A stretch of 37,705 nucleotides of DNA from Phycisphaerales bacterium (lineage in GTDB: Bacteria > Planctomycetota > Phycisphaerae > Tepidisphaerales > Tepidisphaeraceae): assembly GCA_020847545.1 (NCBI GenBank), contig JADLBV010000049.1, positions 1 through 37,705 on the forward strand, in the 5' to 3' direction. A program made the translations under genes and the position numbers. Under the pieces are notes generated by a model that worked only from the letters and a program-made list of their open reading frames with translations, had not been told where the DNA came from and made no database searches. Shown in pieces: positions 1 to 9,049 of the stretch. The first letter of the stretch is position 1. Each line of letters begins with the position of its first letter.

Positions 1-5
1 CACTC

Positions 6-1208
6 ATGCAATATGCACAGGCACTCGTTGCCAAGGCGGGCCATGCCGTCAAACCGGCGGAAATCTTTGCCAAAATTCTCGCGCACAACGACGATGCGGG
101 CAGGCATGGTGTGGTCATTCCCGTTGCCGCCTACAGCTTCTTCCCGCACCTGACAATCACGGACCCGGAACAAAATGCAACCGCCTCTTTTCGCGTCTTT
201 GACGCGTTTTCGGCGTCCTGGAAGAACATGGCACTGAAGTACTATCAACGGTATCCCGAACGCAGAATCACGCGGCTCAATCCATTTATCAACAAACATG
301 CGGACATTCCGCGCATGCTTGTCATTGTCCGTGCAACCCATGCCGACGGCGAGCCGGCATATTATGTGGATGTCATAAGCGCCTCGCAGGAACAGCAATT
401 TGACAGGGTGCGTGATGCGATATTTGGCTTGGGGATGGGAACCGCACCTGACAACTTCATTGTCAGGCCGGTGGATGCCGGGTCATTTGCCATCGACCCT
501 CCCCTCGCACAGCTGCTTGAAAAATTCGACACGGTGAAGGCCAAGGGATGGGTCAAAACGATGCGCGCCGGTGATACCGGGATTGGCTACACCTTTGAGA
601 CGCTTCTCGGCATCAAGGAGAACAATGATCAAACAGCGGATTACCAGGGTATCGAGATCAAATGCAAGGGGGCGAGGGCGGACGGTCACCTGGGTGCCGG
701 GAAGATCAATTTGTTTCAAGCCGCCCCCATATGGGCTGACAAACTGACTGCGCGACAGCGAATAAGGGAGCTTGGTGCACGTGGAAACAATGGTCTTTTC
801 GCCTGTCATTCACAGGTGACCACGATTCCAAACAACCTGGACCTGCTTCTGGCTGTGATGGATCAGCAAGAAAAGGTTGATCTTCAAAAGCAATCCCGCA
901 TGCTGGGTCATTGGCCATACGAAAGTCTGCAAAACAGACTCATCGAGAAGCATTCCAGAGCTGTTTTCATCAAAGCCAGAACGCAGGGCAAGGGCGTTGA
1001 CATGCAATATCAGTATGAGGAACTCGTCTACTGCGACAGGCCTGACATCCGGCGTTTTATCAAACTGCTGATGCAGGATAAAATTGTTTTTGAATTTACC
1101 ATGCGGGAACGCAGCAACGGCACTGTCAGAAACCACGGGTATCCATGGCGGTTGTCCAGGGCTGATTTCCTCGGCGACCTCTTCGCATTTCGTCTGAAGC
1201 TGCGATAA
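6..1208 (+). CDS. MvaI/BcnI-family type II restriction endonuclease
   Basis: Predicted type II restriction enzyme of the MvaI/BcnI family, which cuts CCWGG or CCSGG sites as a monomer. The C-terminal half carries the family signature GIGYTFETLLGIKENN at about residues 191-206, followed by DYQGIEIKCK, whose D...E-x-K arrangement is the metal-binding catalytic motif. MvaI itself is about 250 residues. This protein has 400, with roughly 180 extra N-terminal residues that I do not recognise and that may serve target recognition or regulation. The window begins only five bases upstream, so the true start could lie outside and no ribosome site can be judged. No methyltransferase is visible; it would have to be upstream of the window. 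An unknown gene and a Vsr nuclease follow on the same strand, forming a restriction/repair group. Family assignment is firm; the recognition site is inference. Confidence 0.88.
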   Translation: MQYAQALVAKAGHAVKPAEIFAKILAHNDDAGRHGVVIPVAAYSFFPHLTITDPEQNATASFRVFDAFSASWKNMALKYYQRYPERRITRLNPFINKHADIPRMLVIVRATHADGEPAYYVDVISASQEQQFDRVRDAIFGLGMGTAPDNFIVRPVDAGSFAIDPPLAQLLEKFDTVKAKGWVKTMRAGDTGIGYTFETLLGIKENNDQTADYQGIEIKCKGARADGHLGAGKINLFQAAPIWADKLTARQRIRELGARGNNGLFACHSQVTTIPNNLDLLLAVMDQQEKVDLQKQSRMLGHWPYESLQNRLIEKHSRAVFIKARTQGKGVDMQYQYEELVYCDRPDIRRFIKLLMQDKIVFEFTMRERSNGTVRNHGYPWRLSRADFLGDLFAFRLKLR

Positions 1209-1237
1209 CCATGCCGGGGTGTGGGGTGATGACTGTC

Positions 1238-1262
1238 GCCATGCGGACAGGTCCCGCATGGC
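1238..1262 (+). terminator. Possible weak hairpin terminator after the restriction gene
   Basis: A perfect 9-base stem, GCCATGCGG pairing with CCGCATGGC around a 7-base loop, lies 30 bases after the restriction endonuclease stop. There is no T-run behind it, so it is not a classical intrinsic terminator. It could instead protect or process the mRNA. Confidence 0.3.
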
Positions 1263-1340
1263 GGAATTCACCTCCAAGGCGGACATGGCGGATATTTTCC
1301 TTTGGTCAAAGCCGGAAAATATGGTAATTTGCCAGCCACA

Positions 1341-1712
1341 ATGACCATTCCAAAATTCATTCCCGACTCAATCGGCACTGCTGCTTCGGAGTTGATCTTA
1401 TCGCTGATTAAACCACCGCAGACGCTGACAGGCGATGAATTCATCCGCGCATGGTCCTCACTGGCGTACCTCTTTCCGCAGCTTCATCCCGATGGACTGG
1501 ACGATCCGGATGGGGGATGGCCCGCCGTGTTGACTCCGTTGGGAATGGAGGCACGGCGGCGCGTTGATGCGGGCGAACTTGATGAGGATGGGCTGTATCC
1601 TTCCGATGCGCAATGGTGCGGCGTGTATGACCGGATGGATCGGCATACGGATGAGGAGGATGCAAGACGGCGCAGTCTGTCCGGACTTGGAGCGGATTCC
1701 GTCAATGACTGA
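1341..1712 (+). CDS. Hypothetical acidic protein between restriction and Vsr genes
   Basis: A 123-residue protein if translation starts at the ATG at 1341. A TTG at 1302 would add 13 residues, and neither start has a strong Shine-Dalgarno site. The sequence is soluble, with no signal peptide or membrane segment. It is acidic in the second half, with many Asp/Glu/Arg pairs (DDPDGGWP, RMDRHTDEEDARRR). I do not recognise a family. The last 8 bases overlap the start of the Vsr gene (ATG at 1705, stop at 1710-1712), which suggests translational coupling and a role linked to the restriction/repair group. It could be a small accessory protein of the system; function is unknown. Confidence 0.6.
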   Translation: MTIPKFIPDSIGTAASELILSLIKPPQTLTGDEFIRAWSSLAYLFPQLHPDGLDDPDGGWPAVLTPLGMEARRRVDAGELDEDGLYPSDAQWCGVYDRMDRHTDEEDARRRSLSGLGADSVND

Positions 1713-2130
1713 TGTGTTCACGCCGAACAAGCGGTCACAGGTCATGTCCAACATTCGCGGACGGGGCAACAGGCGCACCGAGCTTGCGATGGTTCAGTTG
1801 CTGCGCCGTCATCACATTACCGGCTGGCGACGTCATCCGCCGATGTTTGGCAGGCCGGATTTCATTTTTCGCGGCCCACGCATGGCCCTATTCGTCGATG
1901 GATGCTTCTGGCACGGCTGCCCGCATCATTCAACGGTTCCGGCGACCCATCGCGGATTCTGGCTAAACAAACTGGAGGGGAATCGTCGGCGTGACCGGCT
2001 GGTCAACCGGATGTTGCGCGCCATGGGGTGGCGCGTGCTGCGCGTGTGGGAGCATGAATTGAAGCCCAAACGGGAGTCGGCATTGGTGCGCCGAATCCAA
2101 TGCGCCCTGTCGCAACCACCACCTGATTGA
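1705..2130 (+). CDS. vsr: Very short patch repair endonuclease Vsr
   Basis: Predicted Vsr-type DNA mismatch endonuclease of 141 residues, the normal size. Vsr nicks next to T:G mismatches that arise when 5-methylcytosine deaminates, starting very short patch repair. The N-terminus reads MTDVFTPNKRSQVMSNIRGR and is followed by N-RRTE, the family's conserved opening. Further on are GRPDFIF and ALFVDGCFWHGCP (about residues 50-72), which contain the catalytic Asp and the Cys/His metal-site residues, then a W-x3-KLEGN-xxRD segment. An upstream in-frame ATG at 1564 would add 47 residues with no family similarity, so the ATG at 1705 is chosen. It overlaps the preceding gene by 8 bases. Presence of Vsr suggests that the partner methyltransferase, outside the window, makes 5-methylcytosine. 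Confidence 0.9.
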   Translation: MTDVFTPNKRSQVMSNIRGRGNRRTELAMVQLLRRHHITGWRRHPPMFGRPDFIFRGPRMALFVDGCFWHGCPHHSTVPATHRGFWLNKLEGNRRRDRLVNRMLRAMGWRVLRVWEHELKPKRESALVRRIQCALSQPPPD

Positions 2131-2203
2131 GCGGCATCGGGCGGGATTGATTCCGCCGATATGAAATGGCGCCGACCCACCCGGCACGGTGGTAATACAT
2201 ATT

Positions 2204-2291
2204 TGCCACAGAGCCACAGAGAACACGGAGACAAACACGGAGAATATTTTTATATTCTTCTCTTCTCTGTGAACTCTGTGTCTTTGTGGCA
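2204..2291. repeat. Long imperfect inverted repeat (MITE/REP-like)
   Basis: The left arm begins TGCCACAGAGCCACAGAGAA. The reverse complement of the right arm begins TGCCACAAAGACACAGAG, so the two arms can fold into a hairpin of about 40 bases per side, with mismatches and an A/T-rich centre (ATATTTTTATATT). Both arms are built from CACAGAG / ACACGGAG words. It lies 73 bases after the vsr stop. It could be a non-autonomous mobile element, a REP-type palindrome or a bidirectional terminator. No target duplication could be identified by eye. Confidence 0.55.
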
Positions 2292-2483
2292 CATTATATT
2301 TTGATTTCCAATTGAATGATCACCTTGTCACCCCCTCACCCCCTCACCGCGGAGCGGTCCTGCCCCCTGCCCCCTTGCCCCCATCCCCCATCCCATAATC
2401 CCCCCCCGCACAGGAATAAAAACCTCCGGTCCCATACAAGGTTATTTTCGAGACAGGAATTAGCCCCTTCGAGAGGGGCCAAC

Positions 2484-2693
2484 GCCGCGTATGCCCGGGC
2501 GGAAGCCGCGTATGCCAAGGCGGAAGCGGAGTATTCCCAGGCGGAAGCGGAGTATTCCCAGGCGGAAGCGGAGTATTCCCGGGCGGAAGGGGCGTATGCC
2601 AAGGCGGAAGCGGCGTACTCCCAGGCGGAAGTGGCATATGCCAAGGCGGAAGGGGCGTATTCCCAGGCGGAGAGGGCTCGCTCCCAGGCCTAA
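2484..2693. repeat. Ten 21-base tandem repeats
   Basis: Ten head-to-tail units of exactly 21 bases, with units starting at 2484, 2505, 2526, 2547, 2568, 2589, 2610, 2631, 2652 and 2673. A typical unit starts GCGGAGTATTCCCAGG and ends CGGAA; units 3 and 4 are identical, others differ at a few positions, and the last is the most degraded. Because 21 is a multiple of three and the unit lacks stops in most frames, the array stays open in several frames. One + frame would encode heptads such as AEYSQAE, a coiled-coil-like pattern. There are no spacers, so it is not a CRISPR array. Confidence 0.85.
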
Positions 2694-2861
2694 AAGTCTC
2701 CCGCCGGGGCCGATAAACCGCTCACAGGGGTTGGAATTCACCTTGCCCAGCCCCCATCCCCATCCGCTTTGGCAATCAAAAATCGCAAATCAAAAATCAA
2801 AAATAACCCCACAACCCTCCCAACGATCCAACCGGCCTCGCCCCAGCAGGCCGCTCAAAGC

Positions 2862-3587
2862 TCACCACTGAAGATTTTCCAGGTGCCGTTGTATGTCTCC
2901 CGCGCTTTGAAAACGTTCGAGGATCAGCGAATCCTTCAGGCCGCGCACGATCTCCTTCACGACTTTGGGTTGCTCGGCGTAATGTTCGCGCCCGCCGACG
3001 ATGGTGTGGAAGACCTGCACCAGGTTCAAGACATCCTTTTGGATCTTCGACTTGCTCGGCCGGCCCAGGTCAAAAAAATCGAGCAGCTTGACCTCAAAGC
3101 CGATCCCCTGTCGGCGGATCATGATGTTGTCATCGTGGATGTCACCGTGGTATTCGCCGCGGGCGTGGATGGGGCTGATCCCCTTGGCCAGCGTATAAAG
3201 CACGTGCAGCGCCTCAAAGGAGCTGAGGCGGTGGCGGGGTTGCTGGGCCAAGAATTCGGAGAGCTTCTGCCCCTCCACCAGTTCGCTGATGACGACCGTG
3301 ACCTTTCGTCGGCTGACGTAGGCGACCTCCTGGTGGTGGTATTGCATCAGGATCGGGCAATGGCGCAGGGCATCGAGTTTGCGGGCGTAGCTGATGGCGG
3401 CTTTGCCCATCGGGTCGCGGTGGGGGTAGAAGAATTTGGCCGCCCGGCGGATGCCGGTGGCCCGTTCGGTGATGACGTATACCTCACCCTCCCAGCCGCT
3501 CCCCAGGGGCCTTTCGATGGTGTATTTGCTCCCCACCACCCGCCCGGAGGGGAAGTCGAAACGCTTGACCTTGCTCGGGCGGTACAT
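2862..3587 (-). CDS. Divergent protein kinase linked to hopene cyclase
   Basis: A 241-residue protein with a protein-kinase fold and no membrane or sensor domain. Visible motifs are a glycine loop GSGWEGEVY (residues 29-37), the ATP-anchoring Lys in AAKFF (K51), a catalytic loop HGDIHDDN (147-154) and a metal-binding DFF (170-172). The usual HRD and DFG are thus HGD and DFF, as in divergent bacterial and choline/aminoglycoside-kinase-like proteins, so the substrate may not be a protein. The start at 3587 is chosen because a GTGGGGAGC ribosome site precedes that ATG and an upstream extension would overlap the cyclase gene. It lies 53 bases downstream of the squalene-hopene cyclase stop on the same strand and is probably co-transcribed. 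The fold is fairly sure; the role is unknown. Confidence 0.78.
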   Translation of the reverse strand: MYRPSKVKRFDFPSGRVVGSKYTIERPLGSGWEGEVYVITERATGIRRAAKFFYPHRDPMGKAAISYARKLDALRHCPILMQYHHQEVAYVSRRKVTVVISELVEGQKLSEFLAQQPRHRLSSFEALHVLYTLAKGISPIHARGEYHGDIHDDNIMIRRQGIGFEVKLLDFFDLGRPSKSKIQKDVLNLVQVFHTIVGGREHYAEQPKVVKEIVRGLKDSLILERFQSAGDIQRHLENLQW

Positions 3588-3640
3588 GCTCCCCACTATC
3601 CGCACCGCCCCCCATCCCGTCAACGTGATGAAAGGGGCAA

Positions 3641-5518
3641 TTATTCGCCCAGGAGCCGCCGATAACGACCCAAAGCCATCAGGGGGAAGTACAACCGGTA
3701 TAAATGGTATTTCAGGTAAAATACCTTGGGAAAACCGGTCCCCGTGAAATAGTGCTCCTCCCAACTCCCATCCGCCCCCTGATGGTCGATCAGCCAGCGG
3801 ATCCCCCTCTGGACGGCCGGGTCATGGGGGCCGGCGACGGCCAGCAGCCCCATCGTCCCCCAGGCGGTCTGCGAGGGGGTGCTGGGGCCTTGACCTTTTA
3901 ATGCGGGGTTTTCGTAGCTGTCGCACGATTCACCCCAGCTCCCATCGCTCTTTTGCGCCCCGCGCAGCCAGTCGGCCGCCCGGCGGACATAATCCGCCTC
4001 CATCTCCGCCCCAACTGAGCGCAGCCCCGCGAGCACCTGCCAGGTGCCATAGACATAATTGACACCCCAACGGCCGAACCAGCAACCCTCCTTCTCCTGC
4101 TTGGCTTGCAGGAAGCGGATTCCTTTTTTGACGGCCGGCAGATCGGCCGACAGGCCGCAATGGCCGAAGCATTCGAAGACCCGGCCGGTCAGGTCGGGGC
4201 AACTGGGATCCTGCATCGCGTTGTGGTCGGCGAAGGGGACTTTTTCGAGGATCGGGCGGTCGCGCGTCCGGTCGAAGGCGGCCCACCCACCATCCTCATT
4301 CTGGAAGGCGAGGATCCAGTTCAGGCCGCGCTTGAGGGCGCCTTGGGCGCGCGGCCCACCGGTTCGGCGCAGGGCCATCAGGACCATGGCGGTGTCGTCG
4401 ATGTCCGGGTAGTGGGGGTTGGAGAATTCAAAGAACCAGCCGGAGGGGTCGATGTCGGGGACATTGGCCTTCCAGTCGGAGGCGACTCGGCATTCGTTGT
4501 TTAAGAGCCAGGTGGTGGCGCGGTGGGTCACTTCGGAATTGGCCGTCAGGCCCGTTTCGGCCAGGGCGTGCATGGCGATGGAGGTGTCCCAGACCGGTGA
4601 ATGGCACGGCTGGATGCGGATCGTATCCCCCTGGCGGATGAACAGGTCGTGCAGTTCCTTGTGCGCCTTGAGGACGCGCGGGTGGTCATCGGGATATCCC
4701 AAGGCGCGCATGACGATGAGGATGTAGACCATCGGCGGGAAGATGGCGCCCAGGCCGCCGGCGGCGTTGGTGTGCTCGTTGATCCACGCCTCGGCCGCCC
4801 GGATCGCCTGCCAGCGCGAGACCTGAATGGGGAACTTCTGGTAAATCTTGAGCATCTTGTCGATGAAGACGAACAGCTCGCGCCAATTGGTGGGCAGGCC
4901 GCGCAATTCATCGAAAAGGGTGGGGCCTCCCGTGACCAGCTCCGCGATTCCCATGTTGGCGGGGAGTTGCCGCATGGGGCGGAGGGTCGTCACGATCGAC
5001 AGGGGGACGATCATCGTCCGCGTCCAGGCGGAGACATTGTAGAGGTTGAAATAGAGCCAGCGCGGGAGAAAGAGGATTTCGGGTGGAATGGCGGGGCACA
5101 GGTCGTAGCTGATCTGCCCCAAAACCGCGAAATAAAAGCGGGTGTAGCTGTTGCACGCCTCGATGCCGCCCAGCTTGAGGGCGACGTCGCGCGCCTTGCG
5201 CATGTGGGGGGCATCGGGGTCATCCCCCATCAATTTGAGGACGAAATAGCTTTTGACCGTGCCCGAAACATCATCTGCGCCGCCGGGATAAAGGCTCCAG
5301 CCGCCGCTGGCGTTTTGTTGTCGGCGGACATAATTGGCGATCAGGGGCAGATCAGGGTCGTTGTCCTGGCCGAGGATGAATTTGAGCAGGAGATATTCTG
5401 TTTCGAGGGTGGTGTCACCCTCCAGCTCGCCCACCCAATAGCCGGCCGGGTTTTGGCGGTCCAGCAGGTTGTACTGGGCGCGGGAAATGGCACGATCCAG
5501 ATCCGATTTGGCATCCAT
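3641..5518 (-). CDS. shc: Squalene-hopene cyclase
   Basis: Cyclises squalene to hopene/diplopterol, the committed step of hopanoid membrane-lipid synthesis, as a monotopic membrane enzyme. The 625-residue product matches the family length. The catalytic acid motif DIDDTA sits at residues 372-377 and corresponds to the DVDDTA motif of Alicyclobacillus acidocaldarius; the central Asp (D374) would be the proton donor. At least six QW repeats (Q-x3-G-x-W type) are visible, among them QNPAGYW, QNASGGW, QNEDGGW, QEKEGCW, QKSDGSW and QGADGSW, and they stabilise the double alpha-barrel. The ATG at 5518 gives the normal N-terminus; longer in-frame starts would add a low-complexity leader unlike the family. 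No strong ribosome site is seen at this start. The HpnO-like aminotransferase lies divergently upstream, and a kinase follows. Confidence 0.96.
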   Translation of the reverse strand: MDAKSDLDRAISRAQYNLLDRQNPAGYWVGELEGDTTLETEYLLLKFILGQDNDPDLPLIANYVRRQQNASGGWSLYPGGADDVSGTVKSYFVLKLMGDDPDAPHMRKARDVALKLGGIEACNSYTRFYFAVLGQISYDLCPAIPPEILFLPRWLYFNLYNVSAWTRTMIVPLSIVTTLRPMRQLPANMGIAELVTGGPTLFDELRGLPTNWRELFVFIDKMLKIYQKFPIQVSRWQAIRAAEAWINEHTNAAGGLGAIFPPMVYILIVMRALGYPDDHPRVLKAHKELHDLFIRQGDTIRIQPCHSPVWDTSIAMHALAETGLTANSEVTHRATTWLLNNECRVASDWKANVPDIDPSGWFFEFSNPHYPDIDDTAMVLMALRRTGGPRAQGALKRGLNWILAFQNEDGGWAAFDRTRDRPILEKVPFADHNAMQDPSCPDLTGRVFECFGHCGLSADLPAVKKGIRFLQAKQEKEGCWFGRWGVNYVYGTWQVLAGLRSVGAEMEADYVRRAADWLRGAQKSDGSWGESCDSYENPALKGQGPSTPSQTAWGTMGLLAVAGPHDPAVQRGIRWLIDHQGADGSWEEHYFTGTGFPKVFYLKYHLYRLYFPLMALGRYRRLLGE

Positions 5519-5736
5519 CTGTTTTGTGCGGAGGGTCACGTACACCGGGGAGTGGGGTGCCGACCCCGCGGAGCGCGGCGAAGCGGTATGGGGGGATGTC
5601 GTAACTGTCACTGCGTTCCTTGCCCTGATACAAACGATCCAAAGCGGCCTGATCGGGCCGCCCACCGGGTATATGATAATAATACACCCAATAATCGGAA
5701 AGGTAGCGTATGAAAGCATTAAGGACAAATCCCGAT

Positions 5737-5766
5737 TTGTGAGTCACCATGAGGGGGCGGTATACT
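5737..5766 (+). promoter_or_regulatory. Candidate sigma70-type promoter for the HpnO-like gene
   Basis: TTGTGA (5737-5742) and TATACT (5761-5766) with an 18-base spacer lie about 50 bases before the aminotransferase start, inside the divergent intergenic region shared with shc. The match is good but was found by eye. Confidence 0.4.
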
Positions 5767-5813
5767 GGGAGGCTTATACGGGTCAGTGGGGGCAGGTTTA
5801 GGTCAAACCCCGA

Positions 5814-7229
5814 ATGACGGAAAGCGGACGGATGCACACCGATTTTTTCTCGTGGCTGGAGCAGCATCAGGGAAGGCAATATGAGCTTCATCAGAAGCAC
5901 ATGAACCCCTCGTTTGTCAAAATGCTGCGGACGATTGGTTTTGACAAGGGGTATGTTCGAGGGGAGGGGGCCTATTTGTGGGATGCCGAGGGGTACAAAT
6001 ATCTGGACTTGTTGACCGGGTGGGGGGTATTTGCCCTGGGGCGGAACCATCCGAAGGTCAAGGCGATTCTTAACCAGTTGATGGAGCGGGATTTACCGAA
6101 TCTGGTGCGGATGGATTGCAGTTTGTTGAGCGGTTTGGCGGCCGAGAAATTGATTTCGCACACGCCCGAGGGGTTGTCGCGGGTCTTTTTCACCAACAGC
6201 GGGACGGAGACGGTGGAGACGGCCATCAAATTCGCCCGCTGCATGACCGGCCGGCAGGGGATCGTCTTTTGCGACCATGCGTTTCATGGTTTGACAACCG
6301 GTTCGCTGGCGATCAACGGGGCGGATTTTTTCCGTGAGCGATTCGGACAGTTGATGCCGGGAACTGAGAAGGTTGCGTTTAATGATCTGGAATCATTGGA
6401 GAAAGCATTAAGCCGCAAAGAGGCGGCGGCTTTCATCGTCGAACCGGTGCAGGGGAAAAGCTGCGAAGTGGTCAAGGATGGATATCTGGCCGAGGCGCAG
6501 CGGCTTTGCAACAAGTACGGGACGTTGCTGGTGGTGGATGAGGTGCAATGCGGGCTGGGACGGACGGGAAAATGGTTCTGCTTCCAGCATTGGCCGGAGG
6601 TGGAGCCGGACATCATCTGCTGCGCCAAGGCGTTGTCGGGTGGATATGTGCCGGTGGGGGCGGTGATCACCCGGCCGAAGATCATGGATTGCGTCTTCAA
6701 TTCGATGGAGCGATGCGTCGTCCATTCCAACACATTCGGCCAAAACGACATGGCGATGGCGGCCGCGCTGGCGAGTCTGCATGTGATCGAGGAGGACAAA
6801 CTGGTTGAAAACGCCGCGGCGATGGGCCAGTATGCGATGACCAAATTGCGCGAAATCGGCGAAACCTGTCCGTTCGTCTCCGAGGTGCGCGGCAAGGGGC
6901 TGATGTTCGGCATCGACTTCGCACGCCCCAAATCATCGCTGAAACTGAAGATGGCCTGGGACATGCTCCACAAGATGAACTTCGGGGTCTTCGGCCAGAT
7001 GATCATCATCCCATTGCTGCAAAAACACCGGATATTGACGCAGGTGGCGGGTTTTCACACCGAGGTGATCAAGTTCCTGCCGCCGATGACGGTGAATCAG
7101 TCGGACATGGACTGGTTTTTGGGCGCGATGAAGGATGTGCTGGAGGACAGCCAGCGGATACCCGGCGCCGCGTGGAATACGGTGGCGGGACTGGCGAAAA
7201 GAGCGATGACGGCGTCGGTGGCGGGGTGA
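5814..7229 (+). CDS. hpnO: Class III PLP aminotransferase, HpnO-like
   Basis: A 471-residue fold-type I, class III (ornithine/GABA-type) aminotransferase. Cofactor features include the phosphate-binding NSGTETVE (about 128-135), Asp242 in VVDEVQCGLGRTG that contacts the pyridine nitrogen, and the Schiff-base Lys272 in CCAKALSGGYVPVG. Divergent placement next to squalene-hopene cyclase supports HpnO, the enzyme that forms 35-aminobacteriohopanetriol by amino transfer to the hopanoid side chain. The family call is certain; the HpnO substrate call is inference from context and length. The start may be the ATG at 5832 rather than 5814, since AAGCGGACGG precedes the former. HpnG and HpnH, needed to make the side chain, are not in this window. 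Confidence 0.8.
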   Translation: MTESGRMHTDFFSWLEQHQGRQYELHQKHMNPSFVKMLRTIGFDKGYVRGEGAYLWDAEGYKYLDLLTGWGVFALGRNHPKVKAILNQLMERDLPNLVRMDCSLLSGLAAEKLISHTPEGLSRVFFTNSGTETVETAIKFARCMTGRQGIVFCDHAFHGLTTGSLAINGADFFRERFGQLMPGTEKVAFNDLESLEKALSRKEAAAFIVEPVQGKSCEVVKDGYLAEAQRLCNKYGTLLVVDEVQCGLGRTGKWFCFQHWPEVEPDIICCAKALSGGYVPVGAVITRPKIMDCVFNSMERCVVHSNTFGQNDMAMAAALASLHVIEEDKLVENAAAMGQYAMTKLREIGETCPFVSEVRGKGLMFGIDFARPKSSLKLKMAWDMLHKMNFGVFGQMIIIPLLQKHRILTQVAGFHTEVIKFLPPMTVNQSDMDWFLGAMKDVLEDSQRIPGAAWNTVAGLAKRAMTASVAG

Positions 7230-7273
7230 AATATTGTTGCGATGCCAAGGTGTATGAATGGTATAAGTAACGA

Positions 7274-7534
7274 ATGGTTAATTTTATCACTCAACTCTGG
7301 ACCAATGAGAAGGGCAAGCGGTTTGTCGTCATGCCGGAGGAGGAATTTGTTCGCCTCTCGGAGATGATCGAGGATCGCGGACTGTCACGGATATTTCGTG
7401 AGGCTATTGCCACGGATGCAAATGAGCCTTCGATTTCTTTTGATGAGGTCAAGCGACAATTGGCGGCCAGCCGCCGCAATCGGACAAGAATGGCTCGGCG
7501 GAACACACATAAAGGCAAAATATCCGCGAAATAA
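7274..7534 (+). CDS. Small antitoxin-like protein
   Basis: An 86-residue protein. The N-terminal part, with VVMPEEEFVRLSEMIEDRGL, resembles the Phd/YefM or prevent-host-death style of antitoxins, in which a beta strand is followed by EEF-x-x-L-x-E-x-x-E. The C-terminus is rich in Arg and Lys (RRNRTRMARRN-THKGK) and could bind nucleic acid or a partner. No toxin gene follows within the 215 bases before enolase or precedes it, so if it is an antitoxin it is orphaned. It starts 44 bases after the aminotransferase stop, with no obvious ribosome site. Family assignment is weak; it could simply be a small conserved protein. Confidence 0.5.
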   Translation: MVNFITQLWTNEKGKRFVVMPEEEFVRLSEMIEDRGLSRIFREAIATDANEPSISFDEVKRQLAASRRNRTRMARRNTHKGKISAK

Positions 7535-7581
7535 TGTTGACCCACTCCGTATGGAGCAGACAACACGACTTCTGCCCTTAA

Positions 7582-9039
<1,458 letters not shown>

Positions 9040-9049
9040 GGCCCTCGCC

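Larger units (their letters stand above)
2131..2861. other. Gene-free repeat island
   Basis: This 730-base stretch separates the restriction/repair group from the kinase gene and holds no convincing gene. From left to right it contains a long imperfect inverted repeat (2204-2291), a C-rich low-complexity tract (about 2328-2412, runs of CCCC with CACCCCCTCACC), ten 21-base tandem repeats (2484-2693), and an A-rich simple stretch built from ATCAAAAATC/ATCGCAAATC words (about 2770-2806). The reading frames that cross it are open only because the repeat has no stops. Confidence 0.6.

Noticed and set aside
2316-2693. Open frame on the + strand with Ala/Glu/Tyr heptads
   Set aside because: It is the read-out of the 21-base tandem repeats preceded by a C-rich tract, without a ribosome site; other frames of the same array are also open. 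Kept as a repeat, not a gene.
2484-2693. CRISPR array
   Set aside because: The repeats are directly joined with no variable spacers, and no cas genes are present.
2769-3665. Long open frame opposite the kinase gene
   Set aside because: Antisense shadow of the kinase, with no family motifs; the - strand frame has clear kinase motifs.
4601-5713. 370-codon open frame opposite squalene-hopene cyclase
   Set aside because: High-GC codon bias keeps the antisense frame open; the cyclase QW and DIDDTA motifs prove the other strand.
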